In this document: positions 1-6,206 of the stretch, one piece after another | How positions within the stretch are numbered: the first letter of the stretch is position 1 | Layout: each line of letters begins with the position of its first letter | DNA from: Candidatus Aenigmatarchaeota archaeon | GTDB lineage: Archaea; EX4484-52; B79-G9 | Assembly (NCBI GenBank): GCA_023142905.1 | Contig: JAGLIP010000017.1 | Coordinates: 1 to 11,318, forward strand | DNA: 11,318 nucleotides | Direction of reading: 5' to 3' | The notes under the pieces: generated by a model | The model's database searches: none | The model's input: the letters and a program-made list of their open reading frames with translations, nothing else | What the model was told of the DNA's origin: nothing | Program-made: the position numbers and the translations under genes

Positions 1-1
1 A

Positions 2-325
2 AAGCGCCAAACCAGAAAAAAGCCGACATGGCAGCTGGAAATAGCAGATGAGCGAATTGACATTCTTTTTAGTCTTGCAGATGCGGAATTTAACAACAGC
101 CGCCCTGATCTTTCAAACAGGTATGTCGAGATTGCAAGAAAAATCGGCATGAAATACAACACACCTTTAACCAAACATAAAAGATTATTCTGCAAAAAAT
201 GTGGGCATTATTTAAGGCCCGGCGCGAACGCACGCATACGAATTGATTCTGAGAAAAAGACAATCCGCATGACCTGTCTTGACTGCAACAATTTAACCCG
301 TTTTGGGTATTCTAAAAGAAATTAG
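2..325 (+). CDS. rnp4: RNase P protein component 4 (Rpp21), 5' end cut by window edge
   Basis: This is a protein subunit of archaeal RNase P, which removes the 5' leader from precursor tRNA in the cytoplasm. The frame is open from base 2 and gives 107 visible residues. The N-terminal half is a basic helical region containing the family-like stretches WQLEIADERIDILF and LSNRYVEIARKIGMKYN. It is followed by a zinc ribbon with two CxxC pairs: C64-K-K-C67, then CGHYLRPGANARIR, then C92-L-D-C95. Family members are usually about 110-120 residues, so only the start codon and a few residues should be missing. The gene sits just upstream of a pilus locus, but a separate TATA box lies right after its stop codon. 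A functional link to the pilus genes is therefore not implied. Identification rests on recognising the sequence pattern and is quite secure. Confidence 0.9.
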   Translation, partial: KRQTRKKPTWQLEIADERIDILFSLADAEFNNSRPDLSNRYVEIARKIGMKYNTPLTKHKRLFCKKCGHYLRPGANARIRIDSEKKTIRMTCLDCNNLTRFGYSKRN

Positions 326-330
326 GTTTA

Positions 331-345
331 AGAAAATTATATATA
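331..345 (+). promoter_or_regulatory. Archaeal promoter (BRE/TATA) for the coiled-coil/pilin unit
   Basis: A purine-rich AGAAAA (331-336) resembling a BRE is followed by TTATATATA (337-345), immediately after the rnp4 stop. Archaeal transcription normally starts about 25 bases downstream, which would be near 366. That gives either a leaderless message starting at ATG 366, or a leader of about 35 bases with GGTGA at 389-393 serving ATG 402. Confidence 0.6.
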
Positions 346-401
346 CTAGTTTAGGTCATAAGTTTATGTATTGTAAAGAACCATGTACGGTGAATGCTCT
401 T

Positions 402-968
402 ATGGCGCGCGACGAAATAGAATTATCTGGTGAGGCGGACTATGAATTTGTGCCGTTAACACCTGTAAGGCGGCTTGAAAAACGGCTTGATGTGTTGGAG
501 ACCACAAAGAGCACACAAAGTCTGGAACGCTTTGTTGATAAAATAATTGACATGACCGAGCTTAACCAAAAAATTGTTGACGGTATGGTAAAATCCAACC
601 AGTCTTTAAGAGAAGATGTTGGTGTCCTTATCGGAAAAATGGACTCATTGAATAACAATCTCAGTGAATTTGTAACCTTAATTAAGACTGCAGGAGAACA
701 GGATGTAGAGTCACCATCAAAAGACGCTTTCAGCAATGCTGTAAAACCTCTTGTTGATAAAGTAGAAGAAATTACTAGAGGTGCCCGGGACAGCAATGCA
801 GCAATTGCAGAAACTCTTGAAAATATTGACAAAAGGCTTAAAAGAATGCAGGCAACGGACAGAATACAAAAACCCATAAATAATATATTTGCAAGACGAG
901 ATATGATTCCGCAGCAGCAACCAATACGACCAACTGCTCCGCCACAGACAAAGCCAAGACAAATTTAG
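402..968 (+). CDS. Coiled-coil cytoplasmic protein of the pilus locus, unknown function
   Basis: I do not recognise a named family. The product has 188 residues with no signal peptide or membrane segment, so it should be cytoplasmic. An N-terminal block ending in YEFVPLTPVRRLEKRLD leads into a long heptad-rich helical region (roughly residues 20-145) that suggests a coiled coil. The C-terminal tail is rich in proline and glutamine (PQQQPIRPTAPPQTKPRQ). I chose ATG 402 because GGTGA lies at 389-393, eight bases upstream. In-frame alternatives are ATG 366, which would be leaderless from the TATA box near 340, and TTG 303, which overlaps rnp4 and is unlikely. It is followed after 18 bases by a small membrane protein and then the main pilin, so a scaffold or regulatory role in pilus assembly is plausible but inferred from position only. 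Confidence 0.75.
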   Translation: MARDEIELSGEADYEFVPLTPVRRLEKRLDVLETTKSTQSLERFVDKIIDMTELNQKIVDGMVKSNQSLREDVGVLIGKMDSLNNNLSEFVTLIKTAGEQDVESPSKDAFSNAVKPLVDKVEEITRGARDSNAAIAETLENIDKRLKRMQATDRIQKPINNIFARRDMIPQQQPIRPTAPPQTKPRQI

Positions 969-986
969 AATTAAAGGGGTGAATAA

Positions 987-1208
987 ATGAAACTAGGACC
1001 AAAAAATGTTGAATGGTTGTTTGTTATAACTTTGGTGCTTTTAGCAGTAAGCCAATTTATGGTGATGACCGGTGGAATGATAACAAATACATTTCAGATG
1101 ACACTTATGAACATGCTTTTGCTTATGATTTTTGGCGGACAGCTCATAGTGGGAATTATTTTATTAAGAATATATGATGGAATAATATCAAAGGGAAAAG
1201 GATTTTAA
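987..1208 (+). CDS. Small two-helix membrane protein of the pilus locus
   Basis: The product has 73 residues and no family I recognise. Two hydrophobic segments, about residues 10-30 (WLFVITLVLLAVSQFMVM) and 40-62 (MNMLLLMIFGGQLIVGIILL), are joined by a short polar turn, TGGMITNTFQ. The ends are basic (MKLGPKN and ISKGKGF), which predicts a hairpin with both ends inside the cell. The start is well supported: GGGGTGA lies four bases before ATG 987. Its stop codon TAA (1206-1208) sits just ahead of the GGTGA that serves the next gene, a pilin, so translation is probably coupled. The size, topology and position suggest a helper or platform component for the pilin, but this is inference. Confidence 0.8.
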   Translation: MKLGPKNVEWLFVITLVLLAVSQFMVMTGGMITNTFQMTLMNMLLLMIFGGQLIVGIILLRIYDGIISKGKGF

Positions 1209-1219
1209 TGGGTGATATG

Positions 1220-1735
1220 ATGATACAGACAAATAAATTTTTTAAAACAGAAAGAAAAGGTATTACGCCGATAATTGCTATTGTTCTTCTTTTGATGATG
1301 ACAGTTGCAGCTTTTGGACTTACATTTGTATGGGTTCAGTCCACACAACAAGACCTTCAGGAAAACATAGGGAAAGATATTAAAAGTGTTACCGATATGA
1401 ATGCGGCTCAATTTTCGATTGAAAGTATATACAATGATACTGGAAATATTTCAATTGTTGTTAGAAATACGGGAAGATATACTTTCCCGGATGCGACATT
1501 ATTTACTGTTTATCTTAACGGGCAGAGTCTTTCACCAAATATTCAATATTTTACCCCTTCAGGAGGTATACTTGCACCTGACGAGACCATAACCATCAGA
1601 ACAACAAACGCTGCTACAAGAAAATGGGATGACCTGCTAATTGGTGTTTCGCATGCATTCAAAATTGTATCTCCTAAGTCAACACAGGCAACAGCCACAT
1701 GTAGTTCGTCAACTGCGGCACAGGGGTATTGTTAA
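1220..1735 (+). CDS. Type IV pilin-like protein, probable major pilin
   Basis: This is a secreted pilin or archaellin-like subunit expected to be cut by a prepilin peptidase and polymerised through its hydrophobic helix. The N terminus reads FFKTERKG, then ITPIIAIVLLLMMTVAAFGL, which matches the archaeal Pilin_N pattern with predicted cleavage after RKG. The remainder (171 residues in all) is rich in beta strands, with segments such as NISIVVRNTGRYTFPDATL and LAPDETITIRT. Two cysteines near the C terminus (CSSSTAAQGYC) could form a disulfide. I prefer ATG 1220 because GGTGA at 1211-1215 lies four bases upstream, the same spacing as in neighbouring genes. ATG 1208, which overlaps the previous stop, and ATG 1217 are in-frame alternatives. 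It is the last gene of its unit and has its own strong terminator. That arrangement fits an abundant subunit, although the major role is inferred. Confidence 0.82.
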   Translation: MIQTNKFFKTERKGITPIIAIVLLLMMTVAAFGLTFVWVQSTQQDLQENIGKDIKSVTDMNAAQFSIESIYNDTGNISIVVRNTGRYTFPDATLFTVYLNGQSLSPNIQYFTPSGGILAPDETITIRTTNAATRKWDDLLIGVSHAFKIVSPKSTQATATCSSSTAAQGYC

Positions 1736-1763
1736 ACACAATACCTCTTTTTTTTCTTTTTTT
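1722..1763 (+). terminator. Stem-loop plus T-tract terminator overlapping the pilin stop codon
   Basis: AGGGGTATTGT (1722-1732) pairs with ACAATACCTCT (1738-1748) over 11 base pairs with one G-T wobble and a five-base loop, TAAAC. T8-C-T7 follows immediately (1748-1763). The pilin TAA (1733-1735) lies in the loop. Archaea usually need only the T tract, so this bacterial-looking hairpin is notable. It may also protect the 3' end of the message. Confidence 0.75.
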
Positions 1764-1783
1764 AGAATATAGCTTTAGCTTTT

Positions 1784-1832
1784 TAAAAAAATCATGAAAA
1801 TTAGATTCCGTTGGTGTATTTTCAAGCTTTTT
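1784..1832 (+). repeat. Dispersed intergenic repeat, copy A
   Basis: The segment runs from AAAAAATCATGAAA to TTCAAGCTTTTT. The same two blocks occur at 5217-5264, and ATCATGAAA to CAAGCTTT is 32 bases start to start in both copies. The middle is partly conserved (GATTCCGTTGGTGTA against GATGTGGTTTGTGGA). Both copies lie after a stop codon and before a promoter. Confidence 0.5.
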
Positions 1833-1851
1833 CAGCAACGCTGAAAAGCTT
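1824..1851 (+). other. Hairpin in the intergenic region
   Basis: AAGCTTTTTCAGC (1824-1836) pairs with GCTGAAAAGCTT (1840-1851). The stem is 12 base pairs with one bulged T and a three-base AAC loop. It overlaps the end of repeat copy A. No T run follows at once, so its role is unclear; RNA processing or a folded small RNA are options. Confidence 0.5.
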
Positions 1852-1964
1852 CGAGTGAAACGAGATGATTTTTATTTCTATTTATGCCAATACCTCGCAG
1901 CTTGTTGCGATTGGGCAATTCATTGAGCATTATCAATCCACACACAATAAAACAGCCAAAAGTA

Positions 1965-1993
1965 AATGATTTGATTCCAAATCATTGTTTTTT
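1965..1993 (+). terminator. Second hairpin followed by T6
   Basis: AATGATTTG (1965-1973) and CAAATCATT (1978-1986) form a perfect nine-base-pair stem with loop ATTC, followed by G and T6 (1988-1993). This is a terminator-like structure just upstream of the next promoter. It could stop read-through or end a small transcript from the intergenic region. Confidence 0.5.
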
Positions 1994-2006
1994 AATTAAT
2001 TATCAT

Positions 2007-2020
2007 GAAAAGTATATAAT
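2007..2020 (+). promoter_or_regulatory. Archaeal promoter (BRE/TATA) for the ATPase unit
   Basis: GAAAA (2007-2011) followed by GTATATAAT (2012-2020) forms a BRE/TATA pair. The expected start site is near 2042, leaving a leader of about 12 bases that contains GGTGA at 2044-2048 ahead of ATG 2054. Confidence 0.6.
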
Positions 2021-2053
2021 CTCCGTTAACTAAAAAATTAGTAGGTGATAATT

Positions 2054-2926
2054 ATGTTAAAATTTAATCTTAAAGGACAAACGCAGATAATCTCTGTAGT
2101 GCTTATTATGGGTCTTGCGGTTGGTGTTATCGGAGCAAGCTATATGTGGGGGAAACCACTTATAGAAAAAAGCCAGGCGGGAACCACAATAACCAATGCT
2201 GAAAAAACAATGAATCTCATAAAAAATGCAATAGATGATGTTGCAAAAACGGGCGGGCAAAAGAAAAAGCAGATACAAATTGAAGGAACGCTTAAAGTGT
2301 CTGAAAACGAAAATGCAATAATCTATACATTAACAGGGGCACAAGCAGCGATTGCATCAAGCCAGTGGATTTCAATAAATGATGATGTGCCGCCAAAAAG
2401 TATAGAAACATATGCCGTAAATGCAATAAACCCCTCAGACAACACACCTATTGACTGCGGAGATTGTATTATGAATGCTTCGTGCGGTCCAGACAATGTT
2501 GTGATTACCGGAACTTGCGGTTCTGTTGGGACTTATGTTACGAACCAATCATTTAACTGTAACTTAAATACCTATACTGTTGACCACATAGACTGTGCCG
2601 GAACATTGGACGGATTTGCCGTACTTACCGGTCCTGAAAAAGAGATGCCTGGACTTGTCGGAACAAACAATGCGGGTGTTCTTATTGTAAAAAGCATTCC
2701 TTCAGGTAATGAATTTATAACGGAATACAATCTTATATATCGGGAACTTATTGACCCTACAAGCAAAGAAGGCGTAAAAATAATAATAAAAACTCAAGGG
2801 AACAGTCAAATTCCTTCCGGACAACATACAATTACAGTTATGCGTGGAGCAACAGACATGAATAATGATGCCTCATATGTTGGAGGGGATCTTACAAGCA
2901 CAACTGTTTTTGTAACTGTTGAATAA
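2054..2926 (+). CDS. Pilin-like secreted protein with a six-cysteine region
   Basis: The product (290 residues) begins MLKFNLKGQ followed by TQIISVVLIMGLAVGVIG, a class III signal with predicted cleavage at KG^Q. It lacks the usual glutamate at position +5. The rest is a predicted extracellular domain rich in beta strands. Six cysteines cluster between residues 135 and 181 (CGDC at 135-138, the last at 181), enough for three disulfides. The start at ATG 2054 is fixed by GGTGA at 2044-2048; GTG 2045 is in frame but overlaps that site. It is the first gene of a unit that continues with another pilin-like gene one base after its stop, and then the secretion ATPase. Its size suggests a minor or specialised pilin rather than the main fibre subunit, which is inference. 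Confidence 0.8.
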   Translation: MLKFNLKGQTQIISVVLIMGLAVGVIGASYMWGKPLIEKSQAGTTITNAEKTMNLIKNAIDDVAKTGGQKKKQIQIEGTLKVSENENAIIYTLTGAQAAIASSQWISINDDVPPKSIETYAVNAINPSDNTPIDCGDCIMNASCGPDNVVITGTCGSVGTYVTNQSFNCNLNTYTVDHIDCAGTLDGFAVLTGPEKEMPGLVGTNNAGVLIVKSIPSGNEFITEYNLIYRELIDPTSKEGVKIIIKTQGNSQIPSGQHTITVMRGATDMNNDASYVGGDLTSTTVFVTVE

Positions 2927-2927
2927 A

Positions 2928-3407
2928 ATGTTTCGATGTTTGATGAATGCTATGAATCCCACATGTTTTGCATACACCCAAAACAAACGCAGAAAAAAAG
3001 GGCAATATCTGGTAATAGAAGAAATTCTTCTGTTTGGTATGGGACTTGCAATTTTTGGTGGCACGCTTTTGATTGCCGAGAATTTCAAAGAAGGTACAAC
3101 ACAAACAATAAGTGAAATAAAGATTATGGAAGTAAGCCAGGTTTTGCTTAATGGAATATATACCCTCCAAAAAATAAACAACACGGCAAAAATAACGATG
3201 AATATTCCTGAAACGATTGCATCAGAAGAGTATGTAATTGTTGGCAGCAAAAACCAAAAAGAGCTTGTAATATATAATAGTAAAGAAGTATTTGTTAAGA
3301 TAAAAACGCCGGTATATGTTTCAGGGACGGTTCATTCAACAAATGGAAAAATATTGCTTATGACTAACGGATCAAAAGTGTTTATACGAGGGGTTTTCAA
3401 TTACTAA
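2928..3407 (+). CDS. Small pilin-like protein (class III signal)
   Basis: The product (159 residues from ATG 2928) has an unusually long basic leader of about 25 residues ending in NKRRKKG, then QYLVIEEILLFGMGLAIFGG. Cleavage is predicted at KG^Q, and glutamates follow at mature positions 6 and 7, close to the Glu5 of pilins. The mature part has an amphipathic helix and a short C-terminal beta region (VFVKIKTPVYVSG). No strong ribosome site precedes ATG 2928, and ATG 2943 and 2952 are in-frame alternatives that would shorten the leader. Starting one base after the previous stop suggests coupled translation. It probably acts as a minor pilin next to the ATPase gene; the exact role is unknown. 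Confidence 0.75.
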   Translation: MFRCLMNAMNPTCFAYTQNKRRKKGQYLVIEEILLFGMGLAIFGGTLLIAENFKEGTTQTISEIKIMEVSQVLLNGIYTLQKINNTAKITMNIPETIASEEYVIVGSKNQKELVIYNSKEVFVKIKTPVYVSGTVHSTNGKILLMTNGSKVFIRGVFNY

Positions 3408-3471
3408 ATTCAAGACAAAACGCGCCATAAAGCACCTTAAGAAAAAATACGGTACGGCTCATAGAAAGGCT

Positions 3472-5208
3472 ATGGAGGCGGAAGAATCCCAGAAAACTTC
3501 GACACATGTCAACATTGTCAATCCTTTTGGTTTTGCGTTTCCTTTTGGTGTACAACAGTTTGAGGCAATGAAAAACAAGAAAGATGATGAAAAAGACGCT
3601 AAGAAGAAAAAACAAGAAGAAAAAATATCTGTGGATCTTTCTGATACGGATCGCGCCACAAAAAAACAACACATAACCAATAGGGATGAAGAAGAACTTT
3701 CAACTATGCGCATTACTTACCCGCTTACGCCGGCAAACCCCAAAGAGAACGAACAGGTTTTTTCGTGGGGTGAAATCAAGTGGAATAATAAAGATAAGCA
3801 TATGGAATATATTGTCCATGAGCCAAAAATAACAAAAATAGATGAATCAAATCTTAAAAAAATTAGGAAAATAATCGAAGAAAAGCTAAACATACATTTC
3901 GAAACAAGTCACAAAAAAGATGCAATTACATATCTAAAAAACATGCTTAATGACATTATAGTGAATTTCGGTCTTTCAATTAGAAAAGACCAACTCACAA
4001 TATACGAATATTATCTTCTTCGTGATTTTATAGGCCTTGGAAAATTACAGCCCATAATGAATGACGGCAACATAGAAGATGTAAGCTGCGACGGTATTGG
4101 TGTTCCTATTTTTGTATATCACAGGAATCCAAAATTAGGCTCAATGAAAACGAATGTTGTTTTTGACACAAAAGACGACCTTGATGATTTTACTATGAGG
4201 CTTTCACAAAAATGTGAAAAAAGCATTTCTATTGCCGAGCCACTGCTTGATGGAGCACTTACAGACGGCTCAAGGGTTCATGCGACTTTAGGAAGTGATG
4301 TTGCGCGGCGCGGATCTAATTTTACAATAAGGAAATTTACAAATGAGCCACTTACACCGCTGCATCTGCTTCGTTTTGGAACCCTTGATGAAAAAATGCT
4401 TGCATATTTGTGGATTGCGATTGAAAATAATGCATCTATTCTTGTTTCGGGACCGACTGCCGCGGGGAAAACCTCACTTCTCAATGCATTATCACTTTTC
4501 ATAAAACAAGATTTAAAAATTATATCTATTGAAGACACTCCAGAATTACGACTGCCTCACCCACATTGGGTTCCTGAAGTTTCAAGAAGTGGTTTTGGTA
4601 TTACGGGCTCTGGAAAACGAATAGGTGAAGTATCAATGTTTGACCTCCTTAAAGGCTCATTAAGGCAGCGGCCGGATTACATAATTGTGGGCGAGGTTAG
4701 AGGTGAAGAAGCGTATGTCCTTTTCCAACAGATGGCAACAGGACACGCAGGATTATCAACAATCCATGCGGACTCAATAGAAAAGGTTATTGATAGGCTT
4801 ACAACAAAACCGATAAATCTTCCGGCATCTCTTCTTGAAACCCTCGATCTTGTAGTATTTACAAATCGGATAAAATACAAAAACAAGTATATTCGCAGAG
4901 TAATGGCAATACAGGAAATAGGGGACTATGATTCGGAAAAAAAGAAAATTAATAGTTCAAGAATATTCAAGTGGAAAAGTAACACAGATAAATTTGAACC
5001 TGATGAAAAATCAGACTTTTTAGGAAAAATAACAGAAAAAACAGGCATGACTGCGGAAGATATAAAAGACGAAATAAATAATCGCATGATTGTCTTGAAA
5101 TGGATGCATAAAAATAATATAACCAAATATACCGAAGTTGACCAAATACTTTCTAGTTATTCTGCAGACAAAGAAAGATTTTTGGAAAAGATAAACTATA
5201 ATGAATAA
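3472..5208 (+). CDS. Type IV pilus / secretion ATPase (TadA/ArlI/GspE superfamily)
   Basis: This is a hexameric cytoplasmic ATPase that drives pilin insertion into the growing fibre through the membrane platform proteins. Visible motifs are Walker A GPTAAGKT (residues 327-334), the Asp box EDTPEL (354-359), Walker B with catalytic glutamate in DYIIVGE (402-408), and the His box GHAGLSTIHAD (424-434). An archaeal-type N domain precedes them (YPLTPANPKE, WGEIKWNN, YIVHEPKI). The first 60 residues are a lysine-rich low-complexity extension (KKDDEKDAKKKKQEEK). With 578 residues it is slightly longer than typical ArlI proteins. ATG 3472 has no well-placed ribosome site, and the frame stays open upstream to 3364 with a basic, protein-like sequence (TKFKTKRAIKHLKKKYG). 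ATT 3400, six bases after GAGGGG, could be the real start. Upstream are two pilin-like genes, and the platform genes follow in the next unit. Confidence 0.95.
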   Translation: MEAEESQKTSTHVNIVNPFGFAFPFGVQQFEAMKNKKDDEKDAKKKKQEEKISVDLSDTDRATKKQHITNRDEEELSTMRITYPLTPANPKENEQVFSWGEIKWNNKDKHMEYIVHEPKITKIDESNLKKIRKIIEEKLNIHFETSHKKDAITYLKNMLNDIIVNFGLSIRKDQLTIYEYYLLRDFIGLGKLQPIMNDGNIEDVSCDGIGVPIFVYHRNPKLGSMKTNVVFDTKDDLDDFTMRLSQKCEKSISIAEPLLDGALTDGSRVHATLGSDVARRGSNFTIRKFTNEPLTPLHLLRFGTLDEKMLAYLWIAIENNASILVSGPTAAGKTSLLNALSLFIKQDLKIISIEDTPELRLPHPHWVPEVSRSGFGITGSGKRIGEVSMFDLLKGSLRQRPDYIIVGEVRGEEAYVLFQQMATGHAGLSTIHADSIEKVIDRLTTKPINLPASLLETLDLVVFTNRIKYKNKYIRRVMAIQEIGDYDSEKKKINSSRIFKWKSNTDKFEPDEKSDFLGKITEKTGMTAEDIKDEINNRMIVLKWMHKNNITKYTEVDQILSSYSADKERFLEKINYNE

Positions 5209-5216
5209 TAATTCTT

Positions 5217-5264
5217 AAAAAATCATGAAATTTTTGATGTGGTTTGTGGATTTCAAGCTTTTTT
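5217..5264 (+). repeat. Dispersed intergenic repeat, copy B
   Basis: This is the second copy of the element at 1784-1832: AAAAAATCATGAAA, a partly matching middle (GATGTGGTTTGTGGA), and TTTCAAGCTTTTTT with identical spacing. It starts eight bases after the ATPase stop codon and ends about 17 bases before the next TATA box. The final T run could help end transcription. Confidence 0.5.
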
Positions 5265-5275
5265 ATTGTTTGGGT

Positions 5276-5288
5276 ATGTTTTATATAC
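5276..5288 (+). promoter_or_regulatory. Archaeal promoter for the platform-protein unit
   Basis: TTATATAC (5281-5288) is centred about 27 bases before ATG 5312, and no GGTGA site precedes that ATG. This arrangement predicts a leaderless or nearly leaderless transcript. Confidence 0.6.
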
Positions 5289-5311
5289 AATAAAAAATAA
5301 ATGTATTCTTT

Positions 5312-6205
5312 ATGGGGCGAAATAAACCGGAAACTAATTACGGGCGTTTAGCATATCGCTATTTTGGGGGTATTGTAGAAAAATATCTTGGTTCTGGCTT
5401 TAAAGACCTTCAGATACAACTTTCAAAAGCAAATATTCGCATCACTGCGGCAGAATATCTTTCTCTTGCTGTTGCAACAAGCACTATTGTTTTTGTCTTC
5501 GAAATGCCTCTTCTTGCATTGATTATGACTGTTGTTTTTGGAAATGCACTTGTAGGTTTTATTTTTGGGCTTTTTGGAGGTATTTTTACAACAATAGGGA
5601 TATATTTCCTGTTTAACATATATCCAACAATTATTGTTGATGAAAGAAAGAAAAAAATTGATGATTCCCTTCCGTTTGCGATTCTATACCTTGCAACAAT
5701 ATCTGGAAGCGGAACGCCGATTGTTGCCATGTTTAAAACAATTGCAAAGTTCAAAGAATACGGTGAAATATCGAAAGAGTGTTCACGAATTGTTGAAGAA
5801 GTAGAACTTATGGGCTCAAATATCACAGATGCTTTAGAAACCGCAGCCAAAAGAACGCCTTCTGAAAAATTCAAGGAAATTCTGTGGGGTATGAAAAGCA
5901 CCATAACTGTTGGCGGGGACTTAAAAGCATACCTTCATGAAAAAGCGCAAAGTTCCATGAATGATTACAGAAGACGACTTTCCCAATTTACGCAGCAACT
6001 TTCAATGTTTATTGAAATGTATATAACCGTTGTTGTTGTAGGATCTATATTTTTTATGATTCTTACAACAATTATGGGTGGTATTGGCGGAGACGGTGCG
6101 GGATTTATTTCCATAGCGCAGGTTGCGATGGTTCTTATAGGCCTTCCGTTTGCATCCTTCGCATTCATTGTATTAATTAAGGGTATGGCTCCTTCAAGTG
6201 ATTAA
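5312..6205 (+). CDS. T2SSF-domain pilus platform protein, TadB/TadC-like (first of pair)
   Basis: This inner platform protein of the type IV pilus/Tad family anchors the assembly ATPase to the membrane. The 297 residues show the family layout: two hydrophobic segments near residues 45-105, a cytoplasmic helical T2SSF domain at about 110-230 (DERKKKIDDSLPFAILYLA, then VEELMGSNITDAL-type helices and TPSEKFKEILWGM), and two C-terminal membrane segments at about 231-258 and 266-290. It has a single T2SSF domain, whereas ArlJ of archaella carries two, so it works as one half of a pair with the next gene. The start ATG 5312 is supported by the TATA spacing (leaderless). It ends one base before the start of its partner, which argues for coupled expression. 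Confidence 0.9.
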   Translation: MGRNKPETNYGRLAYRYFGGIVEKYLGSGFKDLQIQLSKANIRITAAEYLSLAVATSTIVFVFEMPLLALIMTVVFGNALVGFIFGLFGGIFTTIGIYFLFNIYPTIIVDERKKKIDDSLPFAILYLATISGSGTPIVAMFKTIAKFKEYGEISKECSRIVEEVELMGSNITDALETAAKRTPSEKFKEILWGMKSTITVGGDLKAYLHEKAQSSMNDYRRRLSQFTQQLSMFIEMYITVVVVGSIFFMILTTIMGGIGGDGAGFISIAQVAMVLIGLPFASFAFIVLIKGMAPSSD

Positions 6206-6206
6206 A

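Larger units (their letters stand above)
1736..2043. other. Intergenic region of about 300 bases with hairpins and a repeat copy
   Basis: No convincing coding frame was found. The region contains the T tract of the pilin terminator, one copy of a dispersed repeat (1784-1832), a hairpin at 1824-1851, an AT-rich middle stretch with CGAGTGAAACGAG (1852-1864), a hairpin with T run at 1965-1993, and a TATA box near 2016. A small RNA between the first terminator and the second T run is possible, but I saw no clear promoter for one. Confidence 0.5.

Noticed and set aside
440..877. Minus-strand open frame of 145 codons
   Set aside because: It lies opposite the coiled-coil gene, which has a promoter, ribosome site and operon context; the minus frame has a shadow-like composition.
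1841..1866. Possible C/D box guide RNA (CTGA and ATGATT near each other)
   Set aside because: The boxes are in the wrong order and the C box does not match RTGATGA; the hairpin explains the CTGA.
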